Made by a program: the position numbers and the translations under genes
NCBI GenBank assembly: GCA_037138595.1
Contig: JBAXIB010000033.1
Coordinates: 1 to 11,691 of the forward strand
Direction of reading: 5' to 3'
Length of the DNA: 11,691 nt
From: UBA4742 sp037138595
Lineage (GTDB): Bacteria > Actinomycetota > Acidimicrobiia > Acidimicrobiales > Acidimicrobilacustridaceae
Shown here: positions 1 through 6,301 of the stretch, piece by piece
How the letters are laid out: every line of letters starts with the position of its first letter
Position numbering within the stretch: position 1 is the stretch's first letter
Notes under the pieces: model-generated
The model's database searches: none
What the model was told of the DNA's origin: nothing
The model's input: the letters and a program-made list of their open reading frames with translations, nothing else

Positions 1-67
1 GTCAACGGAAACCAAGTTCAAGCCAACCACCTCAGCAACCCGTGGTCGCCACTACATTGGGCGACTT

Positions 68-1267
68 ATGAATCCTCGTACTGTTCTTCGCCGCGTTTGG
101 AACCAATCAGCCAAGGTCGTTTTCACGCTGGGCGCCGTTGCGTTGTTGGCTGCATGTCAGTCGACATCGTCGACGAGTGCGCGACCCGTTGGTGAGTGTG
201 TTCCGGTTTCGTTGGCGTTTGCCGGGCCGCTGACCGGGTCGCCTAGTGCCAATGGCATTCCGCCCCATGACGGTGCTCAGCTTGCGGTCAATCAGTACAA
301 CGAAAGCCACGCCGATTGCCCGATCGAGCTTGTCGCGTTTGACACTCAAGGCGACAAGCTCATCGCGGCGAGTGTCGCGAAAAAGATTGTTGATGATCCG
401 CGGATCGTTGGTGTCGTCGGGCCGGTGCTCAGTAGCGAGACTGAAGTGATGATGCCGGTGTTTGACGCTGGCGGTCTGCCGATGGTTTCTGGTTCGGCCA
501 CGAATCCGGGTTTGGCTGATCACGGTTGGCGCACGTTCCATCGGGTGATTGGCAATGACGCCGCGCAAGGTCCGGCTGCCGCTGCGTACATCGATGAGCG
601 GATGGGGGCGAAACGGGTTGCTGTGGTTGATGACGGCGAGTTGTATGGCAAGACGCTTGCTGACATCACGGCACAAAATCTTGCCGATCGTGGCGTCACC
701 GTTGCATTGCGGACCACCATTGATCCTGATGCGCCGACTAATGACGTTGCGGTGGCGGCGGCGAAAGCGGCGGGGGTCGATACGGTGTATTTCGGTGGAT
801 TGGGTGCGTCGGGTGGACGCCTGTTGAAGCAGTTGCGTGAAGCGAAAATCGACGCTGCGTTTGTTGGTGGTGACGGGTTGTATTCGGCTGATTTCGTTGA
901 CATTGCTGGTGCGGATACGACGAACGCGATCGTGACGTGTCCGTGTGTGAATTCGTCTCGGCCTGGTGACGATGCGCAGACGGCGTTTTTCAATGCGTTC
1001 CAAGCGGCTTATGGGTTAGCGCCGAGTTTTTATAGCGCCGAGTATTCTGACGCGGCGTCGTTGTTGATTGACGCGGTCGCTAGTGGGCGAACCACCCGCG
1101 ATGGGGTTGAGGATTGGCTGACGAGTGCCGATGTTGCAGGGTTGACCAAGCAGATCGGGTTTGATGACCGTGGCGAGGTCAAGTCGTCGACCATTTTCGT
1201 TTTTAAAGTCGATAGCGCCGGTGCGTTCAACCAGGTCGCCGTCTATCGCGATAACTCGCTTGAGTAG
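68..1267 (+). CDS. Lipoprotein substrate-binding protein, LivJ-like (type-1 periplasmic binding fold)
   Basis: This 399-residue protein is probably the extracytoplasmic ligand receptor of a branched-chain amino acid/amide-type ABC importer. The N-terminus has a basic stretch (R5, R8, R9), a hydrophobic core and a lipobox L26-A27-A28-C29, so it should be lipid-anchored at C29. After a Ser/Thr-rich linker the body follows the family order: an early AFAGPLTG strand-turn, the hinge signature GPVLSSETEVMMPVF with a following SGSATNP, then FHRVIGNDAAQGPAAA, the second-lobe strand RVAVVDDGELYG, and near the end YSAEYSDAASLLIDA. About 400 residues is normal for the family. The ATG at 68 lacks a strong Shine-Dalgarno but gives a complete signal peptide. 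No permease or ATPase gene lies in the window, so partners are upstream of base 1 or elsewhere. The ligand cannot be read from sequence; amino acids, amides or urea are all possible. Confidence 0.85.
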   Translation: MNPRTVLRRVWNQSAKVVFTLGAVALLAACQSTSSTSARPVGECVPVSLAFAGPLTGSPSANGIPPHDGAQLAVNQYNESHADCPIELVAFDTQGDKLIAASVAKKIVDDPRIVGVVGPVLSSETEVMMPVFDAGGLPMVSGSATNPGLADHGWRTFHRVIGNDAAQGPAAAAYIDERMGAKRVAVVDDGELYGKTLADITAQNLADRGVTVALRTTIDPDAPTNDVAVAAAKAAGVDTVYFGGLGASGGRLLKQLREAKIDAAFVGGDGLYSADFVDIAGADTTNAIVTCPCVNSSRPGDDAQTAFFNAFQAAYGLAPSFYSAEYSDAASLLIDAVASGRTTRDGVEDWLTSADVAGLTKQIGFDDRGEVKSSTIFVFKVDSAGAFNQVAVYRDNSLE

Positions 1268-1289
1268 TGGCTGCACGCTCAACGACTGA

Positions 1290-1319
1290 GGTGGACTTAG
1301 GGGTCGCCCACCGTTTTTA
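1290..1319 (+). terminator. Possible intrinsic terminator after the binding-protein gene
   Basis: GGTGG (1290-1294) can pair with CCACC (1308-1312), followed by GTTTTTAG. The stem is only five pairs with a 13-nt loop, so it is weak, but its place 22 bases after the stop codon and the T-run fit termination between two convergent genes. A second weak inverted repeat, CGGGA (1350-1354) with TCCCG (1368-1372), lies further on and could serve either direction. Confidence 0.3.
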
Positions 1320-1392
1320 GTGTTGCGTGCCGTTGGTTTTGACGTTTAGCGGGATCGTTTTTGCTGGTCCCGTTTGAGTCGGCCCGTGGAGG

Positions 1393-2202
1393 TTAGGTCT
1401 GGCGGGTGGTGCCGGGTGGTTCGCTGCGGTCAGCGGCGATTAAGGCGATGAGTGCGTCGCTATGGGGTGGGGTGATGCAGTTGTGGTGGTCTTGTTCAGC
1501 CAATACCCGAACGACATATCCGCTCCGCAAGTATCGGGACAGGCCGAGTGACCGGTCGCCTTCGGCCTCGGTAATCATCTGTGAGGTGTTGTAGAGGACA
1601 ACGGGTTTGGTCACATACGGCAGGTCGCCTTCGAATGACAGGTGGTTGTAGGCGTAGCCGTAACTGTTTTTGCGTCGCGTCCAGCGGGGTCCGTGGCGTA
1701 GTGCGATTCGAAAACTTTTCGCGTATTGACCTATCCACGAGCCGATCACTGCGGTGAGTTTTTCGTTTGATGGTTCGGCCAATCGATCGGCTTGGTCACG
1801 TAACCGGTGGCTCCACGAAATGCCGTAGCGGCCGTAAACGCCCGTTGTTACTCGGGCTTTGGGTGAGGTGATGTAACAGTCGATGAGTCCGAGAAACGGT
1901 GTCGGTCGTCGGCGTTGTTGGAAGGTGTGCGCGGCGCCGAGCAGGACGTCACCTCCGACGCAGTAGGCCAACATGTCGAACGGTTCGTCGGGTGCGATTC
2001 CGGATTGTTCGAGTTGGTCTTCGATGTCGGCAGTCGCGGCGTCAACGATCGACTGCATTGTTTTGTGGTTTTCAGCGCCGACATAGATGTCGATGACTTT
2101 GATGCCGGTGGCGCGTATCTGGTCGAGGAATACCGGGTAGCGGGGATCGTCGTTTGCGTCCCAGCCGCGGATCGATACCAGCGGTGGGAGTTCACGCGAC
2201 AC
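1393..2202 (-). CDS. Stand-alone thioesterase-like alpha/beta hydrolase with Cys nucleophile (copy 2 of tandem pair)
   Basis: This 269-residue protein has an alpha/beta-hydrolase layout closest to the type I thioesterase domains of NRPS/PKS systems. The N-terminal strand LPPLVSIRGW leads to a nucleophile elbow AYCVGG with Cys81 in place of Ser, then GLID with Asp108, and a C-terminal QDHHNC with His239/His240. The Cys-to-Asp spacing of 27 matches the Ser-Asp spacing of thioesterase domains rather than that of PHA synthases, which share the GxCxGG box. The oxyanion-loop His-Gly of typical members reads Arg12-Gly13. There is no signal peptide, so it is probably cytoplasmic. The start is a GTG at 2202 that overlaps the upstream paralogue's stop by 11 bases, suggesting one transcript and translational coupling. 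Residues 5-14 and overall length align without gaps at the N-terminus with the neighbour, which supports this start. The substrate is unknown, and no carrier protein or synthetase is nearby. Confidence 0.75.
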   Translation of the reverse strand: MSRELPPLVSIRGWDANDDPRYPVFLDQIRATGIKVIDIYVGAENHKTMQSIVDAATADIEDQLEQSGIAPDEPFDMLAYCVGGDVLLGAAHTFQQRRRPTPFLGLIDCYITSPKARVTTGVYGRYGISWSHRLRDQADRLAEPSNEKLTAVIGSWIGQYAKSFRIALRHGPRWTRRKNSYGYAYNHLSFEGDLPYVTKPVVLYNTSQMITEAEGDRSLGLSRYLRSGYVVRVLAEQDHHNCITPPHSDALIALIAADRSEPPGTTRQT

Positions 2203-2980
2203 GGTTGCGGTCCCGGTTGATCGTTGCGATGAGTTCAGTCGCGAATGGTGGTTCGATGCAGGTGTGGTGGTCGACTCCCGGCATCATGGACACGTTGAAT
2301 CCGCCGCACAGGTAGCGGGCCATGCCGCATGACGGATCGTTGTTGTTGTCGGCGAGGGTGAACGACGAAACATAGAGATGCAAGGGCACTGTTATGCGGA
2401 CGCGTTTTGCGTTGTAGGCAAGTCGTTGTGCGTGCCAGTTGCGGATGTTTTCGCGGCGTGAACGAATAGGTCCTCGTCGCAGAGCGGTGCGGGTGGCTCG
2501 AAGGAGTTGTCGCGCCCATGATCCGATGACCGCATGCAGCGTTTCGTTCTCTGGTGCTGAGAATCGACTCATTTGGAGGAACGGGATGCGGCGCCATGGC
2601 ATCGCGAAGCGTCCGTAGAGTCCGTAGCTGATGAACATCGCCGGGGTTCGCAAAAAGACGTCGATAAGGCCGACGTAGGCGGGTGGTCGGTGTTGTTGGG
2701 TGAGCAGATTTGTGATGTCTCTCAAGATGTTGCCACCCAGGCAGTAGCCGATGAGATGAAGAGGTTGGTTTGGGATTGTCCCTCGGGTGATTGCTTCATC
2801 GATTTCGGCGATCGCTGCTGCGGCCCACTCACCGATGGTGCTGAACGTGTCGGCTTCGATGTAGATGTCGAAGACGTCGATGTCAGCGGCGCGCATCTGG
2901 TCGATGAACGCCGGGTACCGCGGGTCGTCGTCGGCGTTCCAGCCGCGAATCGATACCAGCGGTGGTAGTCGATCATCCAT
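2192..2980 (-). CDS. Stand-alone thioesterase-like alpha/beta hydrolase with Cys nucleophile (copy 1 of tandem pair)
   Basis: This 262-residue protein is a paralogue of the gene that follows it in the operon. It has the same order of elements: LPPLVSIRGW near the start, the nucleophile elbow GYCLGG with Cys80, GLID with Asp107, and VDHHTC with His238/His239. These positions closely parallel the Ser-Asp pair of NRPS thioesterase domains, with Ser replaced by Cys. By eye the two copies share many blocks, such as DDPRYP, VIGSW, GLYGRF/GVYGRY and DHH. Roughly 40 percent identity is an estimate, not a computed value. I chose the ATG at 2980 because it aligns exactly with the start of the paralogue; a GTG at 2989 would add three residues. 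No signal peptide is seen. It is the first gene of a two-gene - strand operon. Hydrolysis or transfer of an acyl-thioester is the likely chemistry, but this is family inference. PHA-synthase-like activity is less likely because of the Asp position. Confidence 0.75.
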   Translation of the reverse strand: MDDRLPPLVSIRGWNADDDPRYPAFIDQMRAADIDVFDIYIEADTFSTIGEWAAAAIAEIDEAITRGTIPNQPLHLIGYCLGGNILRDITNLLTQQHRPPAYVGLIDVFLRTPAMFISYGLYGRFAMPWRRIPFLQMSRFSAPENETLHAVIGSWARQLLRATRTALRRGPIRSRRENIRNWHAQRLAYNAKRVRITVPLHLYVSSFTLADNNNDPSCGMARYLCGGFNVSMMPGVDHHTCIEPPFATELIATINRDRNRVA

Positions 2981-3090
2981 TCCGGCCACCGTATCGGGCG
3001 GGTTTTGTCGGTTGGTGATTCAAGGTGTTTCCGGCGCAGCTAGTTCGTGGGCAGGCTAGGTTGCCAACGGCCGGTTTCGCGGCTTGACCT

Positions 3091-3096
3091 GGGGGG
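3091..3096 (+). promoter_or_regulatory. Ribosome binding site that sets the start of the TIG-domain gene
   Basis: A GGGGGG run lies five bases before the ATG at 3102. It favours that ATG over an in-frame TTG at 3084, which has no such site and would add six residues in front of a well-formed signal peptide. Confidence 0.5.
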
Positions 3097-3101
3097 TTCA
3101 C

Positions 3102-3569
3102 ATGGGGCGGTTTCGTGTTGTCGCGGTTTTGGTGGGGTTTGTGTTGTGTGCCGGGTTCGTGACCGGTACCGCCTCGCACGCGAACGCGTTGGGTGGGATC
3201 GCGGTGTATTCGATTAGTCCATCGGCGGGTCCGGCTTCGGGTGGAACGACAGTCACCATTACCGGTACTGGGTTCACGGTGGGTTTCGATGGTCGTGCGA
3301 CCGGCGTTAAGTTTGGTGCGACTGATGCGGTGTCATTCACGGTGGATTCTTCATACTCGATAACTGCGGTTTCGCCACCTGGAACTGGTTTGGTTGACAT
3401 CACCGTCGACAGGTACGGCTCGGTTTCGCCAGTCACGGAAGTTGACCAGTTCCACTATCAGGAGCTTGCGACCACGACCACGACAACGACCACGGTTGCA
3501 CCGACGACAACTGTTGCTGAGCCGGCGGTAGTCGCCGCGATCGACGCCACACCAGCATTCACTGGGTAG
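3102..3569 (+). CDS. Small exported single IPT/TIG-domain protein with Thr-rich tail
   Basis: This 155-residue protein starts with a signal peptide (R3, R5, then a hydrophobic core to about residue 23; probable cleavage after A27-N28-A29). The mature part is one immunoglobulin-like IPT/TIG domain, about residues 33-113. It shows the classic SPSAGPASGGTTVTITGTGF opening, VKFG in the middle strand and a SPPGTGLVDITV closing strand. A linker rich in Thr, Val and Pro follows, then the chain ends in DATPAFTG. TIG domains usually act as binding or spacer modules on cell-surface proteins. The last residues resemble an LPXTG-type sorting motif (xAFTG), but the stop falls directly after the Gly, so the membrane helix and basic tail of a sorting signal are absent. 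As written it would be secreted free. It may be a truncated surface protein; no anchor-like sequence appears in the other two frames just downstream. Confidence 0.7.
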   Translation: MGRFRVVAVLVGFVLCAGFVTGTASHANALGGIAVYSISPSAGPASGGTTVTITGTGFTVGFDGRATGVKFGATDAVSFTVDSSYSITAVSPPGTGLVDITVDRYGSVSPVTEVDQFHYQELATTTTTTTTVAPTTTVAEPAVVAAIDATPAFTG

Positions 3570-3626
3570 CTGACCGCGCCGCGCTTGCGCCGAACGAGCA
3601 TCGCACCTGCGAATTGAACAGGCAGT

Positions 3627-3641
3627 CGCAACATCGTTGCG
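3627..3641. other. Perfect 6-bp-stem hairpin in the gap after the TIG gene
   Basis: CGCAAC-ATC-GTTGCG forms a perfect six-pair stem with a three-base loop, 58 bases after the TIG gene's stop. No T-run follows directly, so it is not a standard intrinsic terminator, although it could act as a U-less one. The rest of the 270-base gap (3570-3839) shows no convincing gene. A GATAAT at 3764-3769 could be a -10 box for the next gene, but no good -35 accompanies it. Confidence 0.3.
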
Positions 3642-3655
3642 GCGTGGAAGTGTCG

Positions 3656-3676
3656 ATCATGAGCATTTCGATCCGC
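3656..3676 (+). repeat. 21-bp exact direct repeat, copy 1 (intergenic)
   Basis: This stretch, beginning ATCATGAGC and ending GATCCGC, is identical over 21 bases to 3922-3942 inside the following gene, 266 bases away. In that gene it encodes the region around HEHFDP. Here the corresponding frame reads DHEHFDPLKLDRF and soon stops at a TAA near 3768. A chance 21-base match in a window this size is very unlikely, so a partial duplication or gene remnant is the simplest reading. Confidence 0.7.
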
Positions 3677-3839
3677 TGAAACTGGATCGGTTTTGCGCTA
3701 GGTTGCGGAAATCTTTTTTTGCGGCAGCAGAGTCCACTGGGTCGCGGGATCAGAGTCGCTACCGATAATGCAGCACGTCGGGAACGTCCTGTAACGCCAC
3801 GGCACGGGTCGTGGTTTGAGTTCAATAAGGAGTGAGAAA

Positions 3840-4238
3840 ATGGCAGCGCAAGACGCGCAGGTTTTTCCAACCGAGTGGGTTGGGACATGGTCGTGGTCGA
3901 AGATCGGGGCGTTCAGTCCCCATCATGAGCATTTCGATCCGCAGGCTGATGCAGTTTTTTCAGAGTGGCAAACCATTGACGAACCAATTTCGATCAAGGT
4001 CGTCAGGCAGTCAAACAACCATTTTCAGATGATGATTGTGTCGTCTAGGGCCGAAAGCAAAGCGGTCGGGATTTTGACGAGCGATGGATCGACTTTGGTT
4101 GTTACCAACCCTTACGCGTATTGCGTTTTCACTATCGATGGCAAGTCAATGACTGGTATCGGTCATGCCCGCTCCCATGTTCCAGGCCACGAAACGGAAC
4201 ATTTTGGTGCTGGGGTGTTTGAACTTGTCGCTAAGTAA
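3840..4238 (+). CDS. Hypothetical 132-residue protein, predicted beta-rich, unrecognised family
   Basis: I do not recognise this protein. The start is set by a textbook AAGGAG at 3827-3832, seven bases before the ATG at 3840; an in-frame ATG 24 bases upstream (3816) precedes that site and is rejected. There is no signal peptide or membrane segment. The N-terminus carries TEWVGTWSWSKIG, a GTW-type opening reminiscent of lipocalin-like or avidin-like beta-barrels. Alternating strands follow, such as ISIKVVRQSNNHFQMMIV, STLVVTNPYAYCVFTI and FGAGVFELV. Histidines are plentiful (HHEH near residue 29; GIGHARSHVPGHETEH near the end), which might bind metal or a ligand. The fold assignment is inference only. 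It is followed after 121 bases by the pentapeptide-repeat gene on the same strand, but that gene appears to have its own promoter. A 21-bp segment near its 5' end is duplicated upstream. Confidence 0.7.
   Translation: MAAQDAQVFPTEWVGTWSWSKIGAFSPHHEHFDPQADAVFSEWQTIDEPISIKVVRQSNNHFQMMIVSSRAESKAVGILTSDGSTLVVTNPYAYCVFTIDGKSMTGIGHARSHVPGHETEHFGAGVFELVAK
3922..3942 (+). repeat. 21-bp exact direct repeat, copy 2 (inside the 132-residue gene)
   Basis: This is the partner of 3656-3676. It covers codons for part of the HHEHFDP stretch near residue 29 of the encoded protein. Flanking bases differ on both sides, so the identity ends abruptly. Confidence 0.7.
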
Positions 4239-4264
4239 CTCGCTTCGCAATCACTCGCTTTGCA
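4238..4264 (+). repeat. Short imperfect tandem repeat, 15-base period
   Basis: ACTCGCTTCGCA (4238-4249) recurs as ACTCGCTTTGCA (4253-4264), with 11 of 12 bases equal. It begins on the last base of the preceding stop codon. Two short copies could be chance or slippage; no function is suggested. Confidence 0.3.
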
Positions 4265-4324
4265 TGTCGTGATAGCTCGCCGTCGCAGTGTCAACGGTTT
4301 CGCGATTCGGCCTTGCGTCTCTCG

Positions 4325-4353
4325 TTGCAGCGACCTCTAGCGGTTGCTATTTT
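4325..4353 (+). promoter_or_regulatory. Sigma-70-type promoter for a leaderless pentapeptide-repeat mRNA
   Basis: TTGCAG (4325-4330), a 17-base spacer and TATTTT (4348-4353) form a plausible -35/-10 pair. The ATG at 4360 is the seventh base after the -10 box, which is where transcription would be expected to begin. No Shine-Dalgarno precedes that ATG. Together these point to a leaderless transcript, a common arrangement in actinobacteria. Weaker point: the -10 box matches the consensus only moderately. Confidence 0.5.
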
Positions 4354-4359
4354 TCATTA

Positions 4360-5667
4360 ATGGATTTTTCGGGCGACGAACCTGCCGAGGTGATCTGGTC
4401 GCGTGGCGACGACCAAGTTGACCCGCCGAAACGGTCGCGGCATCGTCGTAGACGTTCGCAGATCGTTGCCGGCGTCGCCGCAGTCCTCGTTGTGATTTTC
4501 GCAGTCGTTGGTGTCGCATCCCGGGTCGGTAAAACGTCGACAGCCGGGACGTTGGTGACCGCCCCAAGCGGAGCGGTGTGCGATTTTAAAGTGAACGGCG
4601 ACTGCCAAAAGATGGACTTGCATGGTGTGGTCGTGAAAGGCGTAAACCTGACCGGGATGAAGTTGAACGGTTCAATCCTTGACGGGGCGGACTTCACTGG
4701 TTCGACGTTCACCAACACTGATCTGACTGACGCGACGTTTATTGGCGCGATGCTTGACGGGGTGAAATCGGGCGGAGTGGTGGGTCAAAAATCGCTCAAA
4801 ACATCATGTGATAATCGCGTCAACTATGGAGACCCTGGTTGCCAATTGTGGTTGGACGACGTTCAATTCAATTACCCGATCTATTGCTCCCCTGAAGGCG
4901 ATTTCGTGCTTTGTATGTCAATTCCTGATGGGTTGAATCACCGCGATGGAAGAAAAGAATGGCTGCCAGCCCAGTGGCAACTCGTAGACGGTTTTCTCGT
5001 CGGACCACGAGCAAATTTGTCCGGCGCGAGTCTTGGAAATTCTGATTTGTCGTACCTGAATCTTTCGTCGGCGAATCTCACCAACGCAGCATTGCAAAAC
5101 GCGACACTCAAAGGCTCCGCCGTTGATTACGCAGATCTTGAAGGTGCGGCGCTTCGCGGTGGTTGGGAGCGAGACGTTGGAAGCTTCAACGGTGTGATTG
5201 TCTCTTACGGTTCACAATTGCGAGTCGAAGATTGCGGGCACAGCTCCGCGGTGGCTGTTACCAGTGGCGATTGGGGCGGCCCCTATCACGAACACGGTGC
5301 TTGGGATGTTTTAAGTTTCGTGTCCGAATTCAAACAATTTCCTGGTTGTAGTTTCGATTTGCCAAATCCTGGCCCTCGAACTGCCCCGACGAACACCTGC
5401 ACCACTCAGTCGATCACCTGGAGTTCGAGTTTGGGATTTGACACTGCTGCGCCCAAGACCGATCCGAAGCAAGTAGCCCCGTCGATCGGGGACCCGGCGG
5501 GAAGCAGATTTCCCGACGACACCGGTCCGTGGAAATACAGTACCTATACGGGACATTTGTTTAACTGTCCGTTCCCTGCAGCGGTGCCTACAACGGCTGC
5601 GACGGTGCCCCCCAAGACAACAACAACAACGTTGCCCAAGACAGCAACAACGTTACCTGCTAACTAG
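4360..5667 (+). CDS. Membrane-anchored pentapeptide-repeat protein with Thr-rich C-terminal tail
   Basis: The protein has 435 residues from the ATG at 4360. A cytoplasmic N-terminus with a basic patch (KRSRHRRRR, residues 24-32) precedes one transmembrane helix (about 35-55), so the bulk should be extracellular. Two pentapeptide-repeat blocks form short right-handed beta-helix segments: about 90-135 (VNLTG, MKLNG, ADFTG, TDLTD, ATFIG) and about 214-268 (ANLSG, ASLGN, SDLSY, ANLTN, AALQN, ATLKG, ADLEG). A cysteine-containing insert (C150, C161, C176, C185) separates them, perhaps disulfide-bonded. The C-terminal half has no recognised domain and ends in a Thr/Pro-rich tail (residues 410-435) with TTTTTLPKTATTLPAN. 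A GTG at 4288 would add 24 residues and put a second hydrophobic stretch in front. I prefer 4360 because of the adjacent promoter and the cleaner topology. Function is unknown; unlike Qnr/MfpA, the repeats are outside the cell and few. Confidence 0.75.
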   Translation: MDFSGDEPAEVIWSRGDDQVDPPKRSRHRRRRSQIVAGVAAVLVVIFAVVGVASRVGKTSTAGTLVTAPSGAVCDFKVNGDCQKMDLHGVVVKGVNLTGMKLNGSILDGADFTGSTFTNTDLTDATFIGAMLDGVKSGGVVGQKSLKTSCDNRVNYGDPGCQLWLDDVQFNYPIYCSPEGDFVLCMSIPDGLNHRDGRKEWLPAQWQLVDGFLVGPRANLSGASLGNSDLSYLNLSSANLTNAALQNATLKGSAVDYADLEGAALRGGWERDVGSFNGVIVSYGSQLRVEDCGHSSAVAVTSGDWGGPYHEHGAWDVLSFVSEFKQFPGCSFDLPNPGPRTAPTNTCTTQSITWSSSLGFDTAAPKTDPKQVAPSIGDPAGSRFPDDTGPWKYSTYTGHLFNCPFPAAVPTTAATVPPKTTTTTLPKTATTLPAN

Positions 5668-5675
5668 CGTTCATG

Positions 5676-5695
5676 GACCGGCCGGAAGGCAGGTC
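5676..5695. terminator. Hairpin between convergent stop codons, possible U-less bidirectional terminator
   Basis: GACC-G-GCC, loop GGAA, GGC-A-GGTC folds into a seven-pair stem with one G/A mismatch and a GNRA-type loop. It sits in the 45-base gap between the stop codons of the pentapeptide-repeat gene and the convergent YceI-family gene. No T-run follows on either strand, so it is not a canonical intrinsic terminator. Position and stability make a termination or mRNA 3'-end role plausible. Confidence 0.4.
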
Positions 5696-5712
5696 GTGCG
5701 TTGCTGCACTTC

Positions 5713-6279
5713 TCAGCTGTCGGCGTCGGTGCGGATAGCGGACACCTCGAACTCGAGGGTGACTTTTTCGCTGACCAGTACGCCGCCGGCATCGAGGGTG
5801 GCATTCCAACTGACGCCCCAGTCCTTGCGGTTGACGGTGGTCGTACCTTCGAACCCGATGCGCTGATTGTTGTAGGGGTCGACTGCGGAGCCGTTGTATT
5901 CGAAGTCAATGGTGACGGATTTGGTTATGTCTTTGATGGTGAGATCGCCCGTCACCCGGTAGTTTTCGGCGGCGATCTGCTCAACGGTGGTGGAGACAAA
6001 AGTGATTTCTGGATAGATCGCCATTTCGAAGAAGTCGTTCGCCTTCAGGTGGGCGTCGCGGTCGGCGTTACGGGTGTCAATGCTGGCGGTCTGGATCGTC
6101 AGGTGTAGTTGGGAGTTGGATGGGTTCTCGGCGTCGAAGTATCCGGAGCCCTCAAATTCGTTGAACGATCCGCGGACTTTGGTGACCATTGCGTGGCGGG
6201 CGACGAAGCCGACGCGGCTGTGGGTTGGGTCGATGGCGTAGGTGCGGGTCAGAGTTGCGGGGGTCGTGTTCGTGTTCAT
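5713..6279 (-). CDS. YceI-family protein (polyisoprenoid/lipid-binding lipocalin-like fold)
   Basis: This is a 188-residue YceI-family member, a lipocalin-like barrel that binds polyisoprenoids or other lipophilic molecules. Signature segments in order are YAIDPTHSRVGFVARHAMVTKVRGSF, read here as the first strands (about residues 14-39), NRDAHLKANDFF-like NADRDAHLKANDFF with YPEITF, VTGDLTIKDITKSV, and the closing WGVSWNATLDAGGVLVSEKV. Length is typical. There is no signal peptide, so this copy is probably cytoplasmic, as in many actinobacteria. The start at 6279 is set by AAGGAG (6293-6288) eight bases upstream; an in-frame start at 6345 would overlap the promoter and is rejected. The gene is divergent from a MarR-family regulator that probably controls it. 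In related arrangements YceI genes respond to organic acids, quinones or oxidants, but which signal applies here cannot be told. Confidence 0.9.
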   Translation of the reverse strand: MNTNTTPATLTRTYAIDPTHSRVGFVARHAMVTKVRGSFNEFEGSGYFDAENPSNSQLHLTIQTASIDTRNADRDAHLKANDFFEMAIYPEITFVSTTVEQIAAENYRVTGDLTIKDITKSVTIDFEYNGSAVDPYNNQRIGFEGTTTVNRKDWGVSWNATLDAGGVLVSEKVTLEFEVSAIRTDADS

Positions 6280-6301
6280 GATGCTTTCTCCTTCATAAGT
6301 G

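Noticed and set aside
107..1003. 298-codon open frame on the - strand
   Set aside because: It lies wholly antisense to the well-supported lipoprotein binding-protein gene, its product is Arg/Thr-rich with no motif, and it has no ribosome binding site.
1915..2220. 101-codon + strand frame opposite the thioesterase pair
   Set aside because: It is a mirror of the - strand codons of real genes; composition and content show no protein family.
2573..2968. 131-codon + strand frame rich in Asp/Val
   Set aside because: It is antisense to the first thioesterase-like gene, which carries clear alpha/beta-hydrolase motifs.
1393..2980. Reading the GxCxGG boxes as PHA synthase (phaC)
   Set aside because: PhaC proteins are longer and place the catalytic Asp about 160 residues after the Cys. 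Here the candidate Asp follows after 27, as in thioesterase domains.
3471..3512. ACC/ACG/ACA codon run resembling a microsatellite
   Set aside because: It encodes the Thr-rich stalk of a secreted protein, as does 5611-5660 in the pentapeptide-repeat gene; low-complexity coding sequence, not a separate element.
3574..3768. Possible short gene or remnant in the frame holding DHEHFDP
   Set aside because: There is no start codon with a ribosome binding site and no similarity beyond the 21-base repeat, so it is reported as a repeat only.
4288..4359. GTG-initiated 24-residue N-terminal extension of the pentapeptide-repeat protein, ending in a lipobox-like SSGC
   Set aside because: There is no Shine-Dalgarno before the GTG, the lipobox is poor, and a promoter placed for leaderless start at 4360 lies inside this stretch. 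It is kept only as an alternative.
5701..6108. 135-codon + strand frame
   Set aside because: It is antisense to the YceI-family gene, whose domain is unmistakable on the - strand.
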